Shown here piece after piece: positions 45,452 to 52,932 of a stretch of DNA of 64,000 bases (its first letter is position 1; every line of letters starts with the position of its first letter). The notes under the pieces are model-generated. The model worked only from the letters and a program-made list of their open reading frames with translations. It ran no database searches and was not told where the DNA came from. Location: contig JAFGTR010000136.1 of the NCBI GenBank assembly GCA_016934055.1, forward strand, positions 1-64,000. Reading direction: 5' to 3'. The position numbers and the translations under genes were made by a program. The stretch is from Bacteroidales bacterium. Its GTDB lineage: Bacteria; Bacteroidota; Bacteroidia; Bacteroidales; UBA10428.

Positions 45452-45686
45452 AAAAAACCTCAGAAAAGAATTAAACTCCTGTTATTCAATTATTAACAAA
45501 TTAACTTATTTTTTTATAAAGTTAACCCAAACCGGAGCAAATCGAAAGCGTTGTTCATAAATATGCATAACAACTTATGCAGGAAATACAAACAATATTA
45601 TTTCATTGAAAATTATAATCTTATCCCCAAAGCCGTAAACTTAACACAGGGTCAGTACCAATCAGGTTTCTTATCCCTGATCACTT

Positions 45687-46262
45687 CTATAAAGATTGGG
45701 AACCTGAAGTTGTGCCAAGTAAAATGCTTTCAATCTGCTGTCTGAACATGTTTTTGGTTTCTTCAGGTGAACTGGCAATGCCCGCCGACATAGAAGGATT
45801 TCCTTTTAAAGGACAAAAGAGAAAAGCGGGTATGCTTTGTATGCCAAAAACAGAGGCCAGCTCTCTTTCTTTCTGAACATCAATTTTGTATATGATCACC
45901 TTACCGGCATATTCATGGGCTAATTCAGCAAGAATAGGACCTGTAATCCGGCAGGGAGCACACCAGTCAGCATAAAAATCAATCAGACAAGGCAAATTGC
46001 CTTTATATATCCATTCTGTGGCGTTCTTTTCATAATCCATAACCTTTTCCAGAAAATCAGCTTTTGTTAAATGTACAGGTGCATTGATAAGAATATTCTC
46101 AGGTGCACCCGATTTATCGTTGACCACCTGAACAACTTTATTGTTGTCGCTGTCAGATGAAGATTGATCACTTTTCAGAGTTTTATCCGGCTGACTGCTG
46201 CATGCCTGGAAGGTTAAAAAAATACTTCCGGCCAATAAAACCAAAGTTTTTTTCATTTTCAT
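45687..46262 (-). CDS. Thioredoxin-like lipoprotein
   Basis: I chose the ATG at 46262 because the lipobox (FLTFQAC, Cys21) then sits after a normal signal peptide; an ATG 36 bp upstream adds 12 residues without a signal character. The 191-residue product has a Ser/Asp-rich linker and a thioredoxin domain with DFYADWCAPCR and the IQSIPAFLF cis-Pro segment. It should be anchored in the periplasm or outer membrane and act in disulfide reduction or cytochrome maturation. It lies upstream of dnaE on the same strand with a 235-bp gap. Confidence 0.88.
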   Translation of the reverse strand: MKMKKTLVLLAGSIFLTFQACSSQPDKTLKSDQSSSDSDNNKVVQVVNDKSGAPENILINAPVHLTKADFLEKVMDYEKNATEWIYKGNLPCLIDFYADWCAPCRITGPILAELAHEYAGKVIIYKIDVQKERELASVFGIQSIPAFLFCPLKGNPSMSAGIASSPEETKNMFRQQIESILLGTTSGSQSL

Positions 46263-46426
46263 AAATTTAAATTTTAAACAACTTATGCCTGACTTCAAAT
46301 TCAGTTCTAAAAATAATGATTCTTATGAAGTATAATGTTATAATTTATGTTATTATTTATATATGTATATTTATATATATCATAAATTATGCCAAAGATA
46401 ACAGAATATCAAATTACATTGTCTTT

Positions 46427-47098
46427 TCAGGAAGTTTTTTTGTTTTCTACATGACTGTTTTCCGGCCTCAGCATATACAAAGCTCCTTCTTCTGTAACTT
46501 GTACATCAATAATATTCAAAGAGATCATCTTTATCAGAATGGTTTCAGCACTATGTCGGGTGGTATGTGCTATCCTGGTGAACTTTGAAAGTGTAATAAA
46601 AGGATTTTTTTCAAGGTAGGTGACCAAAACCTTTTCTTCCCGGCCATATTTCAAAAAGGTACCTTTATAATTATGGCTGTTGTTCCATACTTTCAGAATA
46701 ATCCTGTTGGCCTGAAAGTTCTGATCTGCAACACGGACAAAGGCAATCCATTTTCCCTTTTCGTCCTTCGCATAATGAGGACGTTTTTTACTTTTACTGA
46801 TGATGGCCTCCAGCACCCATCGCCCATCGACATTCCACTTCCTTATCGTATAATCAACCTTTGGTTTACAATATAAATGGGCAGCCGATTCTATCATGTA
46901 TTCTTCTTCATCAGTTCTAACCCCAGTTATGACGCCATTGTCCTTTACACCAATCAATAATTTACCACCATCGGTATTGGCAAAGGCCGACAAGGTCCGG
47001 GCGATTTTCCGGGCATCAGAAATCTCAAACTTAAAATCAAGATTTTGATTCTCCCCCTTGGCAATCAATGCTTTGATATAATGAGACCGGATTTTCAC
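46427..47098 (-). CDS. AlbA_2 (Schlafen-like) domain protein with winged helix
   Basis: The 223-residue product has the AlbA_2 signature NLDFKFEISDARKIARTLSAFANTDGGKLLIGVKDNG, followed by RPHYAKDEKGKWIAFVRV and a C-terminal winged-helix-like domain (FITLSKFTRIAHTTRHSAETILIKMI). Such proteins are predicted DNA- or nucleotide-binding transcriptional regulators. The target is unknown. A tRNA gene lies 300 bp upstream on the other strand. Confidence 0.87.
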   Translation of the reverse strand: MKIRSHYIKALIAKGENQNLDFKFEISDARKIARTLSAFANTDGGKLLIGVKDNGVITGVRTDEEEYMIESAAHLYCKPKVDYTIRKWNVDGRWVLEAIISKSKKRPHYAKDEKGKWIAFVRVADQNFQANRIILKVWNNSHNYKGTFLKYGREEKVLVTYLEKNPFITLSKFTRIAHTTRHSAETILIKMISLNIIDVQVTEEGALYMLRPENSHVENKKTS

Positions 47099-47357
47099 AA
47101 ATTATCACATCGGATCAGGTCATCAAAATTAATTCATTTTATCGGTAAAGTCTTAAAAAGAATCAGGATGAGCGTAAATCATATCATAATTGAATATAAA
47201 CCCGGCAACAAAAAAAGCATGCCAAAAAGTCAGTTTGTCATAACCAATAATTCTGAAAGAACACAATATTTCAGTTTCTTTTAGCTGTATAAAAAATGTA
47301 TAATACACTTAACCCGTATATCAGGAAAGAATTAGTTCTTTTTCCGGAAAGGTCATA
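47099..47357. other. Gap before tRNA-Ala, no gene seen
   Basis: The DNA is AT-rich with no hairpin or family match. A 79-codon frame on the plus strand (47045-47284) overlaps the AlbA_2 gene antisense and has no recognisable content. Confidence 0.45.
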
Positions 47358-47385
47358 TTGATTATCGATTATTTTTATACTTTTG
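47358..47385 (+). promoter_or_regulatory. tRNA-Ala promoter (TTG-N17-TACTTTTG)
   Basis: TACTTTTG (47378-47385) fits TAnnTTTG with TTG at 47358-47360, and lies 13 nt before the tRNA 5' end. Confidence 0.75.
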
Positions 47386-47398
47386 CCATCAAATTACA

Positions 47399-47472
47399 GG
47401 GGAATTAGCTCAGTTGGCTAGAGCGATTGCATGGCATGCAATAGGTCAGGGGTTCGACTCCCCTATTCTCCA
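47399..47472 (+). tRNA. tRNA-Ala (anticodon GGC)
   Basis: A 74-nt cloverleaf: acceptor GGGGAAT/ATTCTCC with one G-T pair, D-arm GCTC/GAGC, anticodon stem ATTGC/GCAAT with loop ATGGCAT (anticodon GGC), T-arm AGGGG/CCCCT with loop TTCGACT, discriminator A. The 3' CCA is not encoded. Confidence 0.97.
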
Positions 47473-47480
47473 CGTTTTTA

Positions 47481-47515
47481 AGCGGATTTTACCTGCTATC
47501 ACAGGCAAATCCGCT
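47481..47515 (+). terminator. Hairpin after tRNA-Ala
   Basis: AGCGGATTT (47481-47489) pairs with AAATCCGCT (47507-47515), with an inner CCTG/CAGG stem. A weak T-rich stretch (catttattgtg) follows. It probably ends the tRNA transcript and may also serve the minus-strand flavodoxin gene. Confidence 0.65.
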
Positions 47516-47577
47516 CATTTATTGTGATACCTTCCTGTTTTTGTGTCTTTTTGGTAAAAGCATCAACCCTGATTCGG

Positions 47578-47997
47578 TTATTGAATAAAAGCATTAAGGC
47601 TTTCTTTATCAGATTCTGAGAGTAATCCGTTTTTCGATTTCCATTCCGGTAATATTTTGTTTTTCACGCCCGGAATATACTTTTTCATGGCCTTAAACAT
47701 ACTGCCCGTGGCAATGATGTAGGTGGTAAATAATCCGATCTGAATATTTTCAGGAATGTCTGTCGCTTTGATTGCCTTAACCCACTTACGATCCGGGTGT
47801 TGTAATACAAAATACAGACCGCTGGTCCAACATCCCAAAAAAAGATAAGATATCTGCTCCAGATGGTCTTTCTTAAGTTCAGTTACCGGAATCACGCTGA
47901 CAGAATAGCCTTTTTCTGTTAAAAACCTGGCCATTCCCTCGCCGTATTTCCGGGTTTTACCTTTTCTGCTCTGATAGACAATAAGTGCTTTTTTCAT
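47578..47997 (-). CDS. Flavodoxin-like protein
   Basis: The 139-residue product has the FMN phosphate-binding start ALIVYQSRKGKTRKYGEGMA (residues 4-23) and a flavodoxin-like beta/alpha order with SYLFLGCWTSGLYF. The loop has Arg and Lys where classical flavodoxins have Ser/Thr and Gly, so the flavin binding is less certain. It may act in electron transfer. The gene is monocistronic, facing the tRNA hairpin. Confidence 0.82.
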   Translation of the reverse strand: MKKALIVYQSRKGKTRKYGEGMARFLTEKGYSVSVIPVTELKKDHLEQISYLFLGCWTSGLYFVLQHPDRKWVKAIKATDIPENIQIGLFTTYIIATGSMFKAMKKYIPGVKNKILPEWKSKNGLLSESDKESLNAFIQ

Positions 47998-48034
47998 TGT
48001 GTTAATAGTTAATAATTAATTCAATTTGCCGGTC

Positions 48035-48352
48035 ATAAAATTTTTAATATGATTTAAGAACCAAGAATGAAGATTTTTGATTTAAGAAGGGGAAGGCTTG
48101 GTTGTATAGTATTGATAATAATGTTTTTGTCTTTGACTTCATAAATCTTAAATTCGTATATACGTGGCTAAAAATACTTTTCGGCTATTCGTGAATTTCT
48201 TGATTTCTAAAACCTTTGATATGTTATATGTTAGAAATATATTATTCGGGCATTCGTGGCAAAAAATGACTTTTTGAAGTGGCCTCAGTCTTAAACCTTA
48301 AATCTTTAATCTATTAAAATATAATTTCTACAGACAGCAACTTAAGTTAAAT
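48035..48352. repeat. Dispersed AT-rich repeat, copy 1
   Basis: The segment ataaaatttttaatatgatt (48035) through ggttgtatagtattga and gtctttgacttcataaatct to agcaacttaagtt (48340-48352) matches the reverse complement of 55684-55830. Copy 1 is longer (about 318 against 147 bp) because of extra sequence with tacgtggctaaaaatac phrases. A 28-bp spaced duplication of gatttaagaa (48051 and 48079) lies near its left end. Confidence 0.75.
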
Positions 48353-48486
48353 AAATAATATAAGCTGATTATAAGTTCTTTCAACTTGTCAGTTCAAAAA
48401 TACAATTCTATTTTTATTATGGCATCTTTTTCTCTGCCACTTGAATGAGCAATTAAAACTCATTGAAAGAAGTGCAACGAAAAATA

Positions 48487-48517
48487 TTTGTTAATATTTG
48501 AATATTATGTATTTTTG
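48487..48517 (+). promoter_or_regulatory. tonB promoter (TTTG-N19-TATTTTTG)
   Basis: TTTG (48487-48490), a 19-bp spacer and TATTTTTG (48510-48517) match the Bacteroidota sigma-A consensus exactly. The -7 box ends 20 nt before the ATG at 48538. Confidence 0.85.
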
Positions 48518-48537
48518 TATGGCTAAAAAACAAGACC

Positions 48538-49221
48538 ATGGAGCTTAAGAAATCAAACAAAGCAGACCTTGAAGGAAAAAGACTCATTTTTCTTGAATTA
48601 GGTTTTATTGTTGTGCTGGGCATTGTACTTGCTGCATTTGAATGGACAAGTCGTCCTTCACAATCGACAGAGCTTCAGATATCAACTGAAGATGTCGGTG
48701 ACGAAGAACAGATACCCATCACACGTCAGCAACAGGAAATAGAACCACCTCCGCAAACTCAGGTTGTGGTTGAACTCAATATCGTTGATAATGATGTTGA
48801 ACTCGATGATCAGCTTGAACTGGATGATCAGACAGCCAATGATGATATGGCTATGGACATTATTGCCTATACACCCTCTGATGATGGTGAAGAAGTTGTT
48901 GAAGAAGTGTTTATCATTGTTGAAGACATGCCTACCTTTCAGGGTGGTGATCAGAACGCTTTCCGTACATGGATTCAACAAAACCTCAGGTATCCTGAGA
49001 TTGCGCAGGAAAATGGCATTAGCGGCAAGGTATATGTTCAGTTTGCCGTAAATTCCAGAGGTGAGGTTGTTGATGTCAAAGTCGTGCGTGGTGTTGATCC
49101 TGCACTTGATAAGGAAGCCGTACGCGTTGTATCCTCATCTCCGAAATGGGTGCCGGGGAAACAGCGGGGCAAGCCGGTAAAAGTGCAGTTTACCTTCCCC
49201 ATTGTATTTGTTTTACAGTAA
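48538..49221 (+). CDS. tonB: Energy transducer TonB
   Basis: The 227-residue protein has one N-terminal membrane helix (about 19-36), an acidic and Gln/Pro-containing linker (about 40-130) and a C-terminal TonB domain (about 140-227) with YPEIAQENGISGKVYVQFAVN and FPIVFVLQ. It transmits proton-motive energy from ExbBD to outer-membrane receptors. The linker is rich in Asp, Glu and Val rather than the Pro/Lys of proteobacterial TonB. ExbB and ExbD genes are not adjacent. The gene has its own promoter and terminator. Confidence 0.92.
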   Translation: MELKKSNKADLEGKRLIFLELGFIVVLGIVLAAFEWTSRPSQSTELQISTEDVGDEEQIPITRQQQEIEPPPQTQVVVELNIVDNDVELDDQLELDDQTANDDMAMDIIAYTPSDDGEEVVEEVFIIVEDMPTFQGGDQNAFRTWIQQNLRYPEIAQENGISGKVYVQFAVNSRGEVVDVKVVRGVDPALDKEAVRVVSSSPKWVPGKQRGKPVKVQFTFPIVFVLQ

Positions 49222-49239
49222 AAGCAAAATTATTTTGAA

Positions 49240-49270
49240 AAACCCTGATCCAATGATCAGGGTTTTTTTG
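49240..49270 (+). terminator. tonB terminator
   Basis: AAACCCTGATC (49240-49250), loop CAAT, GATCAGGGTTT (49255-49265) and a following T-run form a classical 11-bp Rho-independent terminator 19 bp after the tonB stop. Confidence 0.92.
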
Positions 49271-49345
49271 TAACTTTTCTCTGGAGAATCCGAATAAAAC
49301 ACTAAAATGTTACATTCAGATTCAAATGGTTAAAACAAAAAGACT

Positions 49346-50524
49346 ATGGTTATGAAACACATATATTTTTCGGCTGTTTTCATACTCCTGATGGCAGGAT
49401 GTACATCATCAAAAAAACTATTGCAGAAAGGCCAGTATGATGCTCTCATTCAAAGATCTGTCAAAAAACTCATAAAAAATCCATCCAGCGAGGAGGATGC
49501 TGTTATGCTTGATAAAGCCTATAATCTGGCAAATGACAGAGACCTGGAGCGATTAAAATACCTCAGAACGGAAAACAATCCGCGGTCCTATGATGAAATG
49601 TACAGAATATACTCAAATCTCAAGAGCAGGCAAACCAATGTCAGAAAAGTACTCCCGCTCAGGATCGGTGGACGTACAATACAATATGAATTTGTTGATT
49701 ACGATAAACATATGGTTGAGGCGAAAAAAAAGGCAGCCGACTATTATTATGATAATGCAACAAAGCTCATGAATGTCAACACCAAGGAATCTTATCGCCA
49801 GGCCTATTATGAGTTTAAAAAAGCAAAAGACTATATGGGAAACGTATACCCTGATATCGACAACCATATTCATGAATCACGGTATCTTGGGACCAGCCGT
49901 GTGCTGATGAGCGTGGTGAATAATACCCTTTTTAATCTTCCTCAAGATTTTGTCAACAATGTGATAACAATTGACACACGTGAGTTCTCAAACGAATGGG
50001 TTGAATTCCATATACAGCGTCTTGATCGTGAAACCCAATATGATTATTATGTCGACCTGATTCTGGAGGTTATTGATATATCTCCAGATATGGCATCAGA
50101 CAGGGATTACATTGAGAAAAAAACCATTGAAGACGGATTCGATTACGTGCTTGATTCAAGGGGCAATGTGATGAAAGACAGTCTAGGTAACGACATAAAA
50201 GTGAAGAAATATAAGGACATCACCTGTACGGTTATTGAAACCCTGCAGCAAAAGCACTGTACCATACAGGGGCATCTCGAATTTATATCATTGAATCCCA
50301 AACAATTGTTAAAAAAAGAGCCTGTTTCTGCCTCAACACATTTTGAGCATCTGTCAGCAAGGGCAATAGGTGATATCAATGCACTGAAACCTGAAACGAG
50401 GAAGCTTATTCAGCAAAAACGTATTCCTTATCCTGATGATTTCGGTATGATTTACGATTGTACCGAGACAATGAAACTTGCAATTCACGACGCATTAAAA
50501 CATAACAGGTCATTCATTCAATAA
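49346..50524 (+). CDS. Lipoprotein with tetratricopeptide-like helices, unknown function
   Basis: The 392-residue product has a lipobox LLMAGC (Cys19) and then helical repeats (LLQKGQYDALIQRSVKKLIKNP, AVMLDKAYNLANDRDLERLKYL) resembling TPR units. The C-terminal part has beta-rich segments (YDYYVDLILEVIDIS) and the DSRGNVMKDSLGND motif. I recognise no named family, but similar lipoproteins occur in Bacteroidota. It lies 13 bp before hflX on the same strand and may be cotranscribed. Confidence 0.75.
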   Translation: MVMKHIYFSAVFILLMAGCTSSKKLLQKGQYDALIQRSVKKLIKNPSSEEDAVMLDKAYNLANDRDLERLKYLRTENNPRSYDEMYRIYSNLKSRQTNVRKVLPLRIGGRTIQYEFVDYDKHMVEAKKKAADYYYDNATKLMNVNTKESYRQAYYEFKKAKDYMGNVYPDIDNHIHESRYLGTSRVLMSVVNNTLFNLPQDFVNNVITIDTREFSNEWVEFHIQRLDRETQYDYYVDLILEVIDISPDMASDRDYIEKKTIEDGFDYVLDSRGNVMKDSLGNDIKVKKYKDITCTVIETLQQKHCTIQGHLEFISLNPKQLLKKEPVSASTHFEHLSARAIGDINALKPETRKLIQQKRIPYPDDFGMIYDCTETMKLAIHDALKHNRSFIQ

Positions 50525-50537
50525 TTCCGGTTTTCAT

Positions 50538-51728
50538 TTGGGAGAGTATACCACCAGAACAGAAAAAGAGCGTGCCATACTTATTGGCGTTGCAAATAAC
50601 GAATATGAACCAGGCCAGATCGAGAAATTCCTTGAAGAACTTGCCTTTCTTATTGATACAGCTGGCGCCGTGCCTGTAAGGTATTTCATTCAAAAACTTG
50701 ACATTCCGAATGCCCGTACATACATCGGTAAAGGAAAACTTGAAGAGATCAGAGCGTATATTCACACCCACGGGATTGACATTGCCATCTTTGATGATGA
50801 ACTCTCACCCAGCCAATTGCGCAATATCGAAAGAGAGTTGAATATCAGGGTTCTCGACCGCACCAACCTGATCCTGGATATATTTGCAGGCAGGGCCAAA
50901 ACAGCTTATGCCAGAACACAGGTGGAACTTGCTCAGTATGAATATCTCCTTCCCCGGCTGGCCGGCATGTGGACACATCTTGAAAGACAGCGCGGCGGAA
51001 TCGGCCTCAGAGGACCGGGTGAGACGGAAATTGAAACTGACCGAAGAATTATTCGTAATAAAATTGCTCATCTGAAAGAACAGCTGAAGAAAATCGACCG
51101 TCAGATGACTTCCCAGCGTAAGAACAGGGGAAAACTTGTGCGTGTTTCACTGGTTGGCTATACAAATGTCGGCAAATCTACTCTGATGAACCTTTTGAGC
51201 AAATCAGAAGTTTTTGCTGAAAACAAGCTCTTTGCGACTCTGGATACAACCGTAAGAAAAGTGGTCATAGGGAACCTCCCTTTCTTATTGAGCGACACCG
51301 TTGGTTTTATCAGGAAACTGCCCCACCATCTTGTGGAGTCATTCAAATCAACACTTGATGAAGTCAGGGAAGCCGATATTCTGCTTCATGTTGTCGATAT
51401 CTCACATCCCGGTTTTGAAGAACAAATAAACATAGTGAACCAGACACTTCATGATATCGAAGCGTCAAATAAATCCACCATAATTGTGTTCAACAAAATT
51501 GATATCTATCGGTTTATACAAAAAGATAATGATGATCTCTCTCCAAAAACAAAGGCAAATCTTTCATTAGCGGAATTAAAAAACAGCTGGATGGCAAAAA
51601 ACAATTCACCCTGCATTTTTATTTCGGCCACAAAAAAGGAAAACATTGAAGAATTCAAATCGTTGCTTTACAGTCAGGTGAAAGAAATTCATATCACACG
51701 TTACCCATACGACAATTTCCTTTTCTGA
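50538..51728 (+). CDS. hflX: GTPase HflX
   Basis: The 396-residue protein has the HflX N-terminal domain (NARTYIGKGKLEEI, QVELAQYEYLLPRL), the conserved GxGEtqLE-like segment GPGETEIETDRR, and a GTPase domain with Walker A GYTNVGKST (207-215), DTVGFIRKLPHHLVESF (G3/switch II) and NKID. It binds 50S/100S ribosomes and splits them under stress. The start is TTG at 50538; no ATG occurs until residue 144, so TTG is the only sensible start. Confidence 0.94.
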   Translation: MGEYTTRTEKERAILIGVANNEYEPGQIEKFLEELAFLIDTAGAVPVRYFIQKLDIPNARTYIGKGKLEEIRAYIHTHGIDIAIFDDELSPSQLRNIERELNIRVLDRTNLILDIFAGRAKTAYARTQVELAQYEYLLPRLAGMWTHLERQRGGIGLRGPGETEIETDRRIIRNKIAHLKEQLKKIDRQMTSQRKNRGKLVRVSLVGYTNVGKSTLMNLLSKSEVFAENKLFATLDTTVRKVVIGNLPFLLSDTVGFIRKLPHHLVESFKSTLDEVREADILLHVVDISHPGFEEQINIVNQTLHDIEASNKSTIIVFNKIDIYRFIQKDNDDLSPKTKANLSLAELKNSWMAKNNSPCIFISATKKENIEEFKSLLYSQVKEIHITRYPYDNFLF

Positions 51729-51787
51729 TGCCCTGATAAAATGATAGCCCGATGGCGTGTTGAAAATCCTGTAAGGGTATCTCTGAA

Positions 51788-52777
51788 TTATACCAATTGT
51801 TTCTTAACCAGGTATTCAGCAATCTGGATGGCATTTGTGGCTGCGCCTTTTCTCAGATTATCCGAGACAATCCACATATTGAGTGTTTTAGGCTGTGTTT
51901 CATCACGGCGCAAACGTCCGACAAATACTTCATCACGGTTATGCGAATTTATGGGCATAGGATAAACATTGTTTTTCGGATCATCAACCACAACAACGCC
52001 GGCTGTGTTTTCAAGAATACGGCGAACATCTCTCAACTCATATTCTCTTTCAAATTCAACATTAACTGATTCTGAATGACCCCCGATAACGGGTATTCTA
52101 ACCGTTGTAGCTGTCACCCTTATGGAATCATCTTCCATTATCTTTTGCGTTTCGTTCACCATTTTCATTTCTTCTTTGGTATAGCCGTCTTCAAGGAAAA
52201 CATCAATGTGGGGCAACGCATTCATGTCAATTTTATGTGGATAAGCCATTTCTCCTGCGAGACCTTTTCTTTCATTCATCAACTGATCAACAGCCTTTTT
52301 TCCTGTGCCTGTAACAGACTGATAGGTTGATACAACAATGCGCTTTATCTTATAGACTCTGTGAAGTTCTGCCAGGGCTACTACCATCTGAATAGTTGAA
52401 CAATTCGGATTTGCAATGATTTTGTCTGACTTTGTCAGCACATGAGCATTCACTTCAGGAATGACAAGTCTGATGTCAGGCTCCATCCGCCAGGCTGAAG
52501 AATTGTCAACAACTGTGGTTCCGGCTTCAGCAAATTTCGGGGCCCATGCTTTTGATGTCCCTCCGCCTGCAGAAAAAACAGCCAGTTGAGGTTTCATGTC
52601 AATGGCATCCTGCATACCAACAACAGAATATTCCCGGCCTTTGAAAGTCACTTTTTTCCCGATTGATTTTTCAGACGCAACCGGTATAAACTCAGTGACC
52701 GGAAAATTTCGTTCTTCAAGAACCCTGATCATCTGTGATCCTACAAGGCCAGTAGCTCCAACAACCGCAACTTTCAT
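51788..52777 (-). CDS. asd: Aspartate-semialdehyde dehydrogenase
   Basis: The 329-residue enzyme reduces aspartyl phosphate to the semialdehyde with NADPH for Lys, Thr, Met and cell-wall diaminopimelate synthesis. It has VAVVGATGLVGSQM (NADP fold), NPNCSTIQMV with catalytic Cys126, and GGHSESVNVEFE with the active-site His. Length is normal. It is convergent with hflX, whose stop lies 59 bp away. Confidence 0.96.
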   Translation of the reverse strand: MKVAVVGATGLVGSQMIRVLEERNFPVTEFIPVASEKSIGKKVTFKGREYSVVGMQDAIDMKPQLAVFSAGGGTSKAWAPKFAEAGTTVVDNSSAWRMEPDIRLVIPEVNAHVLTKSDKIIANPNCSTIQMVVALAELHRVYKIKRIVVSTYQSVTGTGKKAVDQLMNERKGLAGEMAYPHKIDMNALPHIDVFLEDGYTKEEMKMVNETQKIMEDDSIRVTATTVRIPVIGGHSESVNVEFEREYELRDVRRILENTAGVVVVDDPKNNVYPMPINSHNRDEVFVGRLRRDETQPKTLNMWIVSDNLRKGAATNAIQIAEYLVKKQLV

Positions 52778-52932
52778 AATGCAAATATTTAATGTTAATC
52801 AATCTATTGTTACAGACAAAAAAATTGTCTCAAAAGAGTCACAGCCTTTTGAAACAACCTTTTTGATTTTTAATCGTTTTTGGTTAATTTTCTCCAAATG
52901 TTATGCGGCAAAATTCGTAAAAAAAATGATTT

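Larger units (their letters stand above)
47998..48537. other. Gap with dispersed repeat and tonB promoter
   Basis: A 540-bp AT-rich stretch. Its middle (48035-48352) carries one copy of an inverted dispersed repeat (see 55684-55830). The right end holds the tonB promoter. No gene is evident. Confidence 0.6.

Noticed and set aside
46316..46588. Hydrophobic 90-codon plus-strand frame
   Set aside because: The first part is a TA-rich stretch (46330-46400) and the rest is antisense to the AlbA_2 gene.
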